Positions 1-8,446 of a stretch of DNA of 64,000 nt are shown here, in pieces. This stretch comes from Saliniramus fredricksonii (GTDB lineage Bacteria; Pseudomonadota; Alphaproteobacteria; Rhizobiales; Beijerinckiaceae). Every line of letters starts with the position of its first letter. The stretch's first letter is position 1. Both the position numbers and the translations under genes were made by a program. Under the pieces are notes generated by a model. It did no database searches. It was not told where the DNA came from and was given only the letters and a program-made list of their open reading frames with translations. Location of the stretch: assembly GCF_900094735.1 (NCBI RefSeq), contig NZ_FMBM01000001.1:62001-126000 (forward strand). The letters run 5' to 3'.

Positions 1-2
1 TC

Positions 3-389
3 TCGGTGGGATCGAACGACCTCCTGCAATTCCTCTTCGCCGCCGATCGTGAGAACCGGCAGGTCGCACAACGCTATGATCCTTTGGGGGTGGCCTCCCT
101 GCGCGCCCTTCGCCTGATTGCTGATACCGCACGCGAAAGCGATTGCCGGGTCTCCATCTGCGGCGAGATCGCCGGACGCCCGCTCGAGGCGATGGCGCTG
201 CTCGGTCTCGGCTTTCGGACGCTGTCGATGGCCCCGTCATCAGTGGGCCCGGTCAAGGCCATGCTGCTCGCCCTCGACGCACAGGAAGTCGGCGCGGTGA
301 TCCGCGAGAAGCTCGACGATCCCGAGACCGGCCCGACCCTGCGCAGCACGCTGGCGCAATTCGCCGAGCGGCGGCGCATCCCGGTCTGA
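3..389 (+). CDS. ptsP: Phosphoenolpyruvate-protein phosphotransferase PtsP (EI-Ntr), C-terminal part
   Basis: This is the C-terminal 128 or so residues of a PEP-utilising enzyme I; the gene enters from outside the window. The visible segment starts with SVGSNDLLQFLFAADR and carries the ICGEIAGRP stretch, both conserved in the C-terminal PEP-binding TIM barrel of EI-type proteins. The SNDLLQFLFAADR version is typical of PtsP (EI-Ntr) rather than sugar-PTS PtsI. PtsP autophosphorylates with PEP and passes phosphate to NPr and then EIIA-Ntr, a regulatory chain linking nitrogen and potassium status. The N-terminal GAF domain and active-site His are outside the window, so the PtsP/PtsI choice rests on the C-terminus only. 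Confidence 0.88.
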   Translation, partial: SVGSNDLLQFLFAADRENRQVAQRYDPLGVASLRALRLIADTARESDCRVSICGEIAGRPLEAMALLGLGFRTLSMAPSSVGPVKAMLLALDAQEVGAVIREKLDDPETGPTLRSTLAQFAERRRIPV

Positions 390-407
390 GGCCGCGAAAG
401 GATCGCC

Positions 408-731
408 TTACAGCCCCAGCGCGCGTGCCAGTGCGATACCGACCAGCCCTGCGGCGATGGCTGCGATCTCCATGCGGGTGGCGATCATCACGGCAATCGC
501 CGCACCGATCCCGATGAAGGCCGGAGACCCGGCCTGGGCGGCGATCGGCAGGATCGTGGCGATCACGATGGAGCCCGGCAGGGCGCGCAGGGCGCGCGCG
601 AGGCGCGGGCCGATCGTGATCCGGTTCATGAAGATCACGCCGGAAGCGCGGCAGAGATAGGTCACCCCGGCCATGGCGACGAGGGCGAGGAGCGTGCCGT
701 AGGGCGTGGCGAGCGTGAATTCAGGCATCAT
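408..731 (-). CDS. azlD: AzlD family branched-chain amino acid exporter, small subunit
   Basis: This 107-residue, very hydrophobic protein has about three to four membrane spans and matches AzlD in size. The segment VTYLCRASGVIFMNR followed by LRALPGSIVIATI is typical of the family. AzlD works with AzlC in the inner membrane to export branched-chain amino acids or analogues. Its start overlaps the 3' end of azlC by 11 bases, so the two are co-transcribed and probably translationally coupled. Confidence 0.85.
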   Translation of the reverse strand: MMPEFTLATPYGTLLALVAMAGVTYLCRASGVIFMNRITIGPRLARALRALPGSIVIATILPIAAQAGSPAFIGIGAAIAVMIATRMEIAAIAAGLVGIALARALGL

Positions 732-1428
732 CGATCATTGCCCCCGCGATCGCGCCGGCGAGCGCACCGATGATGATGAAGGCGTAACCGGGGATGAGCG
801 CCTGCGCGATCAGCGCCGCGCCGCCCGCGACTGCCCAGGGAATCGCCGGGCGAAACCCCTTCCACATCGGCACCAGCATGGCGGCGAAGAAGATCGGCAT
901 GACGAGATCGAGACCGAATCGCTCGGGATCAGGCACCACGGCGCCGGCGAGGTAGCCCGGCAGGGTCGCCGCCAGCCAGCCGCACCAGAGCGCGATGCCG
1001 GCACCGAGCACCACCCCGATATCGCGCCCGCCTTCGCCATGATAACGCATGCCGATCAGCCAGTTGGCATCCGCGAGGACGAAGGTCACGGCGGCGACCT
1101 GGCCACGGCTGGCGCCGACCATGTAAGGCTGGATCGCCGCGCCCATCAGGATCATGCGGGCATTCACCGTCGCCACAAGTACCGTCACGACGAGGAGCCC
1201 GGTCAGCGTCCACGGATCCTGCCACACCTCCAGCGCCACCATCTGCGAGGCGCCGGCAAAGACCGTCGCGGAGAAGGCCATGGTCTGCCACAGTTCAAGC
1301 CCCTTCTGCGCCGCTGCGGCGCCGAAGGCCGAGGCGAAGACCATCGCACCTGGCAGGAGCGGCAGGGCGAGGCGGGCACCGAGACGGGCGCCGGCGAGGG
1401 TGAAGGCGGGGCGGGTCGGACGGGACAT
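721..1428 (-). CDS. azlC: AzlC family branched-chain amino acid exporter, large subunit
   Basis: A 235-residue inner-membrane protein with the AzlC signature LPLLPGAMVFASAFGAAA near the N-terminus and FAGASQMVALEVW in the next helix. The reading frame stays open further upstream, but the added residues are charged and non-homologous in character. The ATG at 1428 gives the normal family length and an N-terminus like other AzlC proteins. Together with azlD it should form a two-component amino-acid exporter. Imperfect direct repeats in the divergent intergenic region (1435-1522) could be regulatory. Confidence 0.86.
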   Translation of the reverse strand: MSRPTRPAFTLAGARLGARLALPLLPGAMVFASAFGAAAAQKGLELWQTMAFSATVFAGASQMVALEVWQDPWTLTGLLVVTVLVATVNARMILMGAAIQPYMVGASRGQVAAVTFVLADANWLIGMRYHGEGGRDIGVVLGAGIALWCGWLAATLPGYLAGAVVPDPERFGLDLVMPIFFAAMLVPMWKGFRPAIPWAVAGGAALIAQALIPGYAFIIIGALAGAIAGAMIDDA

Positions 1429-1434
1429 GATATG

Positions 1435-1522
1435 CGGGACGATCCGTGTTTCCGGGACGATCCACCTATCCTTGCGGCAGGTGTTATTCGCAGCCAGTAT
1501 TCTTCGCGGCAGATGTTCTTCG
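1435..1522. promoter_or_regulatory. Direct repeats in the azlC / MFS divergent intergenic region
   Basis: Two pairs of direct repeats sit just upstream of azlC. An 11-base unit, cgggacgatcc, occurs at 1435-1445 and 1453-1463. A 17-base unit beginning gcggcag occurs at 1474-1490 and 1506-1522 with 15 of 17 matches, spaced by 32 bases (about three helical turns). Helically phased direct repeats suit an activator or an Lrp/LysR-type regulator; azl loci often carry such a gene, but none is seen here. The regulatory role is inference. Confidence 0.3.
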
Positions 1523-1676
1523 TTGAGATGCTTGCACGCAATCGCTTGCCTGATCGGACGGGCCGGGGCAACCCCCCGGATGAGTGCGGCCCCCATCGCG
1601 TCTGCCCATGCGGGATCGGCGCGAGACCGCTCACAACGCGCTTTCCCGCCACCCGCCCACCGGCTAGACAGAGTTC

Positions 1677-2909
1677 ATGACACCCACGACCCCGCCCACC
1701 AGATCACGCTTCCGGCTTTCTGCCGACACCCTCGCCATGACCGCGACGCTGGCAATGCTGACCTCGCTGGGGCCGCTTTCGACGGATATGTATCTGCCTG
1801 CCCTTCCCGCCATTGCCGAGGGGCTGGGCACCACCATTGCCGGGGCGCAACTCACGCTCTCGGCCTTCCTGCTGGGTTTCGCCCTGGGCCAATTCCTCTA
1901 CGGCCCGCTCTCCGACCGGATCGGGCGCCGCCCCGTGCTCGGTTTCGGGCTGGGGCTTTTTCTCGTGGCGACGCTGGCCTGTATCATTGCGCCGAATATC
2001 GAGACGCTGACACTGGCGCGTTTCGTCCAGGCGCTCGGCGCCTCGGCTCCGATCGTGCTGGCCCGGGCCATCGTGCGCGATCTCTACGAGGGGCCACGCG
2101 CTGGGCGGGAATTGTCGCGGATGGGGACGATCATGGGGCTGGTGCCGGCGATCGCGCCGGTTCTGGGTGGGGTCATCCATGTCGCCTTCGGCTGGCGCGC
2201 GGTCTTCGCGGCGATCCTGATCGCGGGGCTCATGCTCACCATCGTGGTGCTGCGCCATCTCCCCGAGACCCTGCGCAGCCGCGAGACCACACCGCTCTCG
2301 CTGAAGGCCATCCTTGCCGGATTCGCGCTGCTTTTGCGTCACCCGACCTACCGGGTCTATGTCGGGCTCTCGGCGCTGACCTATTCCGGTCTGTTCGCCT
2401 TCATTTCCGGGTCGAGCTTCGTGCTTCAGGGGGTCTACGGCCTGTCGGAACTCGCCTACGGCTTCTCCTTCGGATTTGTGGTGATCGGCTTCATCGCCGG
2501 CACGCTGATCGCGCAGCGAATCGTCGGCAGCAGGGGGCTCGACGGCACGATCGGGCTCGGCGTGCTCTGCCTGGCTGGCGGGGGTGTCGGCATGCTGGCC
2601 TTGTCCGTGATCGGCACCGGCTCGGCGCTGGAAGTGGTCCTGCCGATGGCGCTCTACGGAATCGGCGTCGGGCTGACCATGCCGCAATGCATGGCGAGCG
2701 CACTCACGCCCTTCCCCGAACGCGCCGGCGCGGCCTCATCCCTGCTCGGCATCATCCAGATGGGCCTCGCCGCCTTTGTCGGGATCGGGCTGGGCGCGGC
2801 GCTCATCCATGCAGATATCGCCATGGCGGCGGTTCTGGCGGGGCTGGGTTTGCTGGCGCTGGCGCTGTTTGCGTCAACGCGCGGCGTGCGCCGCGCGGGG
2901 GCGGCCTGA
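1677..2909 (+). CDS. Bcr/CflA family multidrug efflux MFS transporter
   Basis: A 410-residue, 12-span major facilitator. The first helix ends with LSTDMYLPALPAIAEGL, the hallmark of the Bcr/CflA drug:H+ antiporter subfamily. The loop 2-3 MFS motif is present as LYGPLSDRIGRRPVLG. The family exports bicyclomycin, sulfonamides, chloramphenicol and sometimes cysteine. It is transcribed alone, divergently from azlCD, and converges with the small membrane-protein gene only 10 bases downstream. The substrate cannot be told from sequence. Confidence 0.88.
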   Translation: MTPTTPPTRSRFRLSADTLAMTATLAMLTSLGPLSTDMYLPALPAIAEGLGTTIAGAQLTLSAFLLGFALGQFLYGPLSDRIGRRPVLGFGLGLFLVATLACIIAPNIETLTLARFVQALGASAPIVLARAIVRDLYEGPRAGRELSRMGTIMGLVPAIAPVLGGVIHVAFGWRAVFAAILIAGLMLTIVVLRHLPETLRSRETTPLSLKAILAGFALLLRHPTYRVYVGLSALTYSGLFAFISGSSFVLQGVYGLSELAYGFSFGFVVIGFIAGTLIAQRIVGSRGLDGTIGLGVLCLAGGGVGMLALSVIGTGSALEVVLPMALYGIGVGLTMPQCMASALTPFPERAGAASSLLGIIQMGLAAFVGIGLGAALIHADIAMAAVLAGLGLLALALFASTRGVRRAGAA

Positions 2910-2919
2910 TCACGCGCGT

Positions 2920-3243
2920 TTATTTCTCGGTGAGATAACCGATCGGCTCGGCGGGTTTGCGGCCGAGCCAGAGCAGCAGCAGGCCGAGCACGAAGGCGAC
3001 GAGCGCCGCCGGCCAGAGCAGGATAGTCAGGAGTACCGGGTCCCACAGGGCCGGATGGATATGGCGCGTGACCGCCGGTTCCAGCATGGGGAACAGGCCC
3101 GGCATCAGCTGAAACAGGATCTGCCCGAGCGGCGCGTAGGTGATTTCGCCGGCAGCGATGGAGCGCGATCCGTCGACGACGAAGCCGACGAAGCCGGCGG
3201 CGATCAGCAGGAACCCGATGAGACGCAGGATGAAACGGAACAT
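2920..3243 (-). CDS. Small hydrophobic membrane protein
   Basis: A 107-residue protein starting MFRFILRLIGFLLIAAG, with one N-terminal membrane helix (about residues 4-24) and a second near residues 72-95, followed by the short polar tail RKPAEPIGYLTEK. The start at 3243 was chosen because the upstream extension is non-hydrophobic and overlaps the terminator of the sulfite dehydrogenase genes. I do not recognise a named family beyond conserved hypothetical PetM-like membrane proteins seen in alphaproteobacteria. It lies downstream of sorAB in the same direction but is separated by a strong terminator, so it is probably its own unit. Confidence 0.6.
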   Translation of the reverse strand: MFRFILRLIGFLLIAAGFVGFVVDGSRSIAAGEITYAPLGQILFQLMPGLFPMLEPAVTRHIHPALWDPVLLTILLWPAALVAFVLGLLLLWLGRKPAEPIGYLTEK

Positions 3244-3313
3244 GGCGACGTTATTTCGCGTCGGCCTCCCCGTGTCCAGCGCGGGAACGCGGAAACAGGC
3301 TCTCGATCCATAG

Positions 3314-3347
3314 AAAAACCGCCGCTCACGACATCGTGAGCGGCGGT
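3314..3347 (-). terminator. Rho-independent terminator after sorAB
   Basis: A perfect 13-bp inverted repeat (arms 3318-3330 and 3335-3347, four-base loop) is followed on the minus strand by a run of five T (the A run at 3314-3318). It sits 30 bases past the stop of the cytochrome gene, as expected for the end of the sorAB transcript. Confidence 0.85.
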
Positions 3348-3376
3348 CCGCGCAGAGGCAGGGGAATCCCCCGGTG

Positions 3377-3688
3377 TCAGTCTTCGTAACCGTAATGCTC
3401 GACGAGATAATCCATGACGGTGGCGCGCATGTCATCCGGCAGGGGTGCCATGCCCTGGCTGTCGACCATCCAGTCGAGAATCTCGTCCCAGACGCGCCGG
3501 GAGAAATTGGAGCTCTCGACGATGGCGAGCGAATGGCAGCCCTGGCAGGAATAGAATACCAGCTCCTGACCCTCACCCGGTGGCAGACCGCCAAAATCCT
3601 CATCCTGGGCCATGGCCGGGCCCGATGCGAAAGCGAAAATGAGCGCCGCCGCAGCGGCGCCCAGGATCCCGTAGCGGGTTTTCTTCAT
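3377..3688 (-). CDS. sorB: Monohaem cytochrome c, sulfite dehydrogenase electron-acceptor subunit (SorB-like)
   Basis: A 103-residue exported cytochrome. Residues 1-27 form a Sec signal peptide (MKKTRYGILG..., cleavage near AMA). One haem c motif, CQGCH, lies at 48-52, and a methionine near residue 81 (GMAPLP) could be the distal ligand. The ATG at 3688 is preceded by GGAG at good spacing; an in-frame TTG 12 bases upstream is less likely. It begins 12 bases after the molybdenum subunit ends, so the pair should be made together, the cytochrome taking electrons from sulfite oxidation. The SorB name rests on context and size. Confidence 0.78.
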   Translation of the reverse strand: MKKTRYGILGAAAAALIFAFASGPAMAQDEDFGGLPPGEGQELVFYSCQGCHSLAIVESSNFSRRVWDEILDWMVDSQGMAPLPDDMRATVMDYLVEHYGYED

Positions 3689-3700
3689 TGACGACTCCAA

Positions 3701-5011
3701 TCAGACCGCAACGACGCCGATGCGGTGGCAGGAATTGTTGAGATAGCCACGCGGATTCCAACCCGGCACGACCATGGGCTGCATGCGACCCTTCTGATCG
3801 GTCGCCCGTGCCCAGACTTCGTAATAGCCCACGCTCGGCGCCTTCACATCGGCGCGCCAGCGCTGCCAGGAATACTTGTTCGGGGCGGGCATGACTTCGG
3901 CACGCTGCCAGGTGGCGCCGTAATCGATCGACACTTCCATGTCGGTCACCCAGTCGTCACCGGCCCAGGCATGGCCGCGCACCTCGAACGGACGTCCGGC
4001 CGGCACTTCCGTCATGGTCTCGGGGAAGCTGATGATCGACTTCACGGGCATCGAGCCCATCACGACCATATCCTCGTCCGGAACATCATCGCCCGGCGCA
4101 ACCGGGGTTCGGGGCACACGGTAGGACATGCCGGTCATCTTGGAGCCGTCATGCTCCCGGTCGCGCACCCAGATCCGGGTCAGCCATTTCTGCGAGACCG
4201 AGCCGGCCCAGCCAGGGGCGACGATGCGTACCGGATAGCCATGAGCTGCCGGGATATCCTCACCATTCATCTTGAAGGCGACGATGGTGTGCGGGTCCAT
4301 CATCTTGTCGATCGGGCCACCGCGTGAAATCGGATCGAGCTCGGGATTGCCCGAGAGGTGTTCGTCATACGAGTAATGCCCCGTATAGACGGCGCTCTGC
4401 GTCAGGCCCGCGCGCCGCAGGATGTCGGACAGGCGCACACCCGTCCATTCGGCATTGCCGATGGCGCCGACGGACCACTGGTTGCCACGCGGCGACGGGT
4501 TGAACGCCGAACGCCCGTTACCGCCGCACTCAAGCTGCAGCCTGAGCGTCACATGCTCGAAATCGTTGACGAGATCGTCATAGCTCAGTTCCAGCTCGTT
4601 CTCGACCTCGCCGTCGATCTTCAGGCTCCAGTCGGAGAGCGCGATCTTCTCCGGCAGCGTGCCGTTGTTGCGCACGAAGAAACGCTCGGCCGGGGTGACG
4701 TCGTCATCCAGCATATGCGCCGGGGTTTCCATATTGACCGGGCGATCGTTGAGCACGGTCATGTCGCCGTCCTTGCCCTCGAGGCGGAAATCCTCGACCG
4801 AATCGGCAAGCGCTGCGGGAATCATCCCGGCCGGCATGTTCTGGCTGAAGGGGATGCTCGAGCCGACGGCTGCGCCCATCGCGGCGAGACCGGCGCCCTT
4901 GAGAAAGCCGCGGCGATTCGAGTCGGGAACGCGTCCGAAGACGAGCGCATCCGCGCGTTCGGGATCCTGCTCGTAGAGCTCGCGAATTCCCCGTTCTTTT
5001 TTGTCCGTCAT
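3701..5011 (-). CDS. sorA: Sulfite dehydrogenase/oxidase, molybdenum subunit (SorA/SoxC family)
   Basis: A 436-residue sulfite-oxidase-fold protein. A twin-arginine signal (RRGFLKGAGLAAMG, Arg33-Arg34) sends the folded molybdoenzyme to the periplasm. The molybdopterin domain contains LRLQLECGGNGR, with Cys162 the expected Mo ligand, and ISRGGPIDKMM and HGYPVRIVAPGWAGSVSQKW downstream. The C-terminal part (about 310-430) is the Mo-co oxidoreductase dimerisation domain. It oxidises sulfite to sulfate and passes electrons to the adjacent cytochrome. A longer frame exists upstream, but only the ATG at 5011 puts the Tat signal near the N-terminus, and AGGAATCTTC lies just before it. The sequence is closest in style to SoxC-like sulfite dehydrogenases; no other sox genes are present. 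Confidence 0.85.
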   Translation of the reverse strand: MTDKKERGIRELYEQDPERADALVFGRVPDSNRRGFLKGAGLAAMGAAVGSSIPFSQNMPAGMIPAALADSVEDFRLEGKDGDMTVLNDRPVNMETPAHMLDDDVTPAERFFVRNNGTLPEKIALSDWSLKIDGEVENELELSYDDLVNDFEHVTLRLQLECGGNGRSAFNPSPRGNQWSVGAIGNAEWTGVRLSDILRRAGLTQSAVYTGHYSYDEHLSGNPELDPISRGGPIDKMMDPHTIVAFKMNGEDIPAAHGYPVRIVAPGWAGSVSQKWLTRIWVRDREHDGSKMTGMSYRVPRTPVAPGDDVPDEDMVVMGSMPVKSIISFPETMTEVPAGRPFEVRGHAWAGDDWVTDMEVSIDYGATWQRAEVMPAPNKYSWQRWRADVKAPSVGYYEVWARATDQKGRMQPMVVPGWNPRGYLNNSCHRIGVVAV

Positions 5012-5068
5012 GAAGATTCCTCCGTTCACATAACTAGAGGTTGTTATACTCGTGATTTGGCATGCGAC

Positions 5069-5088
5069 ATATTCGCATCCGCGAATAT
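5069..5088. promoter_or_regulatory. SqrR/BigR-like operator upstream of sorAB
   Basis: A perfect inverted repeat, ATATTCGC-ATCC-GCGAATAT, contains ATTC-N8-GAAT (5071-5086), the pattern I recall for the persulfide-responsive repressor SqrR. It lies 58 bases upstream of the sorA start, just upstream of a TATAAC that could be its -10 element (minus strand), so a bound protein would block the promoter. A further palindrome with CGAAT/ATTCG arms is at 5194-5210. The 211 bases 5012-5222 hold no gene. Confidence 0.5.
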
Positions 5089-5222
5089 ACTGTAGCGGCG
5101 TGAATCGGCACTGCCTAGACAGATTTTCAGGTGTAGCGGATAAATTGTTGCTGCGCTGCGTCAAAGATCATTAAATTATTTCGCAATGCGGAACGAATAC
5201 GCAGCATTCGCATAAAACGCGC

Positions 5223-8200
5223 CTATTCTGCCGGCGCGCGCGAAGGTTGCGAAAGCGTCCCGTCATGGGCCTCGTCATGGGCGTCGCGGTCAGCGAACTC
5301 CTCTTCCAGCGCCCGCGCATAGGCGAGTTCCCTGTCCAGTCGCTGCTGCTCTGCGGCGCGGGGTCTGGAGAAGCGCGCGAGCATCGCATAGGCGATCGGT
5401 GTCAGGAACAGCGTGAACAGCACGGAGAGGATCAGCCCGCCGACCACCACGTAACCCAGCGCCTCGCGGGCTTCCGCACCGGCCCCCTCGGAGAGGATCA
5501 GCGGCACACCGCCGAGCGCGGTGGAGAGCAGGGTCATCATCACGGGCCGGAAACGCACGATCGCCGCCTCGCGCGCCGCATCCGCGACAGCCGCCCCGCG
5601 ATCGCGCAGCTGGTTGGCGAATTCGACGATGAGGATGCCATTCTTGGCCATGAGACCGATCAGGATGACAAGACCGATCTGGCTGTAGATATTCAGCGAG
5701 CCCCCGGTCATCGCCATGGCGATCAGCGCCGCGCCGAGGCCGAACGGCACGGTGATCATGATCACCACGGCACTGATGAAACTCTCGAACTGGGCTGCGA
5801 GCACCAGCAGCACGATCAGCAGCGCGAAAACGAAGGTGAGCGCGACGCCGCGCGAAGTCTGATCAAGGGTTGCCGCCTCACCGAGAAACTGGATGTTCAT
5901 CCCCTGTGGCAGGCTTTCCGAGGCCACCGCCCGCACATCCGTCATGGCGCGACGCAGATCATAGCCCGGCTCCAGGCCGGCATTGATCGGCACGGCGCGC
6001 ATCTGCCCCTCGCGCTGGAGCGTCGGCGCGACCGCAACCTCCTCCAGCGTGACGACCGAAGAGAGCGGCACCAGCCGGTTGTCGCGGGCGCGGATGAACA
6101 GGTTTTCCAGATCGCCCGGATCGCGGATGACGTCGTCGGGGCCGCGCATCTGGATCGCGATGCTGCGGTCGGCCACGCTGACATCGCCGACCCGGCGCCC
6201 GTCCAGCATGGTCTGCAACGCGAGCGCAACATTTTCCGGCGTGAGACCGAGATCCGCAGCGAGGTCGCGATCAATGCTCACCGACAATTGCGGCTGGGTG
6301 ACGTCGAAGGAGACGGAGGGATTGGAGAGCTGCGGCACACGGTCTTCGAGCGCGCGGATGAGCTCTTCCGCAGCGACCGTGATCCCTGTGAAATCGGAAC
6401 CGCGCACGGCGAATTGCAGCCCCTGGCCACCGCCACGGATGCGCAAGGAATTCGGCGTACGCACGAAGGCCTGCACGCCGACGATATCGGCGATGGAACG
6501 CCGCACCTCCGCCGTGATCTCGGCCTGGCTGGCCTCGCGGTCGCGCCAATCGCTCAGCGGGGCTATCATGAAGGCCGTGTTGGAACGGCTACCCAGCCCG
6601 ACGATGGAGAGCAATCCCTGCGCATCGCCGCGATCGACGATCGGCTGGATGCGTTCCTCGATCTCGGCGGCCTTGCGCGATGTATAGTCGAGATCCACGC
6701 CCTGGGGCGCACTGACGAAGAGCAGCAGGAAGCCGCGATCTTCCGGCGGGGTCAGCTCTTCCGGCAATTCGCGGAAGGCGACGACGGAGGCGAGCGCGAA
6801 CACGCCCGCGAACACGAGCACGACCAGCGGCGCCTTCAATGCCATGGTGAGCAGGCGTCCGTAGATTGCGGCAACCCCGCTGCCGAAGCGCCCGAGCAGA
6901 TCGAACCGGGCGCTGCGCGCTTCCTCTTCGGGCGTACGTTCGCCGGATTTGAGCAGCCGCGAAGAGAGCATCGGCACCAGCGTCAGGGCCACGAAGGAGG
7001 ACAGCATCACCGCAGCGGCGAGCACGAAACCGAATTCCGAGAACAGGGCCCCCGCCGTCCCGGGCAGGAAGGAGATCGGCACGAACACGGCGGCGAGCGT
7101 GACCGTTGTCGCGATCACGGCGAAGAAGACCTGGCGCGCGCCGAGCACGGCAGCCGCAAGCGGGCCCATCCCCTCCTTGCGCCGGCGCTCGATATTCTCC
7201 AGCACCACGATCGCGTCATCGACCACGATCCCCGTCGCCAGAACCAGGGCGAGCAGGGTGAGCACGTTGATGGAGAAACCCATCAGCCAGATGGCGGCGA
7301 GCGTGCCGATCAGGGCCACCGGGACGGTGACGGCGGGGATGGCTGTGGCGCGCACGGAGCGGAAGAAAAGCAGGATGATGGCGATGACGAGAAGCGTGGC
7401 GATCACCAGCGTGAAGGCAACCTCGGCAATGGCGCCACGAATGAACACGGCCTCGTCGGAGCGGATCTGGAGCGTCACCCCGTCGGGCAGGACCAGTGAC
7501 AGCTCATCGACAGCGGCCTGGATCCCGTCCGATATCTGGATGGTGTTGGATTGCGCCTGGCGCAGGATGCCCAGCGCGATGCCGCTCTCACCATTGGCGC
7601 GCAGCACCGTATCGCGATCGGCCGGAGCAAGGCGCACATCCGCGACATCGCCGATGCGTGTCTGCGGGTTGATGAAGGTATCGGCGATCGCTTCCACCGT
7701 CCGCGCGCTCGCCGCCGCCTCGACGAGCAATTCCTGTCCACCGGAGCGAAAGGTCCCCGCCGGCTGATCGACGAGGATGTCGCGCAGGGTGCTCTGCACA
7801 TCGTTCACGGCAAGCCCGCGTGCGGCGAGGGCGGCGGGATCGAGCGTCACCTGGAACTGTGGCGCGCGCAGCCCCCAGATCTGGACATCGGCGACACCTT
7901 CGACGGCTGCGAGCCGGTCCGCGATCTGGTTTTCAGTGATCGCGGTGAGTTCCTCGATGGGCAATGTCTCGGAGATCACCGAGAGGCGGATGATCGCCTG
8001 ACCGTCGGAATCAGCCTTCACCACGGCCGGCTCCTCGGCATCGGCCGGCAAGCGCCGGCGGATCGCGGAAACCGCATCGCGGATATCGGCGGCAGCGACA
8101 TTCATGTCGACATTGTCGGAGAATTCCGCCGTGACCTGGCTGCGCCCGCGCCGGCTGTTGGAGGAGAGCGAGACGAGACCCGGCACACGGGCCACCGCCC

Positions 8201-8429
8201 CCTCGACCACACTCGTCACCTGGCTGTCGACGGCCTCCGGCGTTGCGCCGGGGAATTCGGTACGCACCGTGACCACGGGCCGGTCGACATCCGGCAATTC
8301 GCGGATCTGGATGCCAAGATAGGCTGCCATTCCGGCAATCACGATGAGCAGGCTCATCACCGTGGCGAGAACCGGCCGGCGCACGCACAAAGCCGCGAGA
8401 TCACCGCTGCGTTCGCTCATCGAAGCCAT
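5223..8429 (-). CDS. RND multidrug efflux pump, inner-membrane subunit (HAE1/AcrB-like)
   Basis: A 1068-residue resistance-nodulation-division transporter. The N-terminus has the first helix (VMSLLIVIAGMAAYLGI) followed by RELPDVDRP, and helix 4 carries TGIVVDDAIVVLENIERR, with the adjacent aspartates that conduct protons in AcrB. The duplicated second half has LIVLLVLAAQFES and GLMAKNGILIVEFANQLRDRG. The length is full. Three ATGs compete at 8438, 8429 and 8420; the AGAAGG just before 8438 is at good spacing for 8429, which I use. It follows the adaptor gene by 17 bases. No outer-membrane channel or TetR gene is beside it, so it may borrow a TolC elsewhere. Confidence 0.9.
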   Translation of the reverse strand: MASMSERSGDLAALCVRRPVLATVMSLLIVIAGMAAYLGIQIRELPDVDRPVVTVRTEFPGATPEAVDSQVTSVVEGAVARVPGLVSLSSNSRRGRSQVTAEFSDNVDMNVAAADIRDAVSAIRRRLPADAEEPAVVKADSDGQAIIRLSVISETLPIEELTAITENQIADRLAAVEGVADVQIWGLRAPQFQVTLDPAALAARGLAVNDVQSTLRDILVDQPAGTFRSGGQELLVEAAASARTVEAIADTFINPQTRIGDVADVRLAPADRDTVLRANGESGIALGILRQAQSNTIQISDGIQAAVDELSLVLPDGVTLQIRSDEAVFIRGAIAEVAFTLVIATLLVIAIILLFFRSVRATAIPAVTVPVALIGTLAAIWLMGFSINVLTLLALVLATGIVVDDAIVVLENIERRRKEGMGPLAAAVLGARQVFFAVIATTVTLAAVFVPISFLPGTAGALFSEFGFVLAAAVMLSSFVALTLVPMLSSRLLKSGERTPEEEARSARFDLLGRFGSGVAAIYGRLLTMALKAPLVVLVFAGVFALASVVAFRELPEELTPPEDRGFLLLFVSAPQGVDLDYTSRKAAEIEERIQPIVDRGDAQGLLSIVGLGSRSNTAFMIAPLSDWRDREASQAEITAEVRRSIADIVGVQAFVRTPNSLRIRGGGQGLQFAVRGSDFTGITVAAEELIRALEDRVPQLSNPSVSFDVTQPQLSVSIDRDLAADLGLTPENVALALQTMLDGRRVGDVSVADRSIAIQMRGPDDVIRDPGDLENLFIRARDNRLVPLSSVVTLEEVAVAPTLQREGQMRAVPINAGLEPGYDLRRAMTDVRAVASESLPQGMNIQFLGEAATLDQTSRGVALTFVFALLIVLLVLAAQFESFISAVVIMITVPFGLGAALIAMAMTGGSLNIYSQIGLVILIGLMAKNGILIVEFANQLRDRGAAVADAAREAAIVRFRPVMMTLLSTALGGVPLILSEGAGAEAREALGYVVVGGLILSVLFTLFLTPIAYAMLARFSRPRAAEQQRLDRELAYARALEEEFADRDAHDEAHDGTLSQPSRAPAE

Positions 8430-8446
8430 GGCGCCCATCCTTCTGC

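Noticed and set aside
3377-5011. Full Sox thiosulfate-oxidation system
   Set aside because: Only a sulfite dehydrogenase pair is present; no soxXYZAB genes occur in the window.
5247-7499. 750-codon open frame opposite the RND pump gene
   Set aside because: Shadow frame from codon bias; the RND protein on the other strand has all family motifs.
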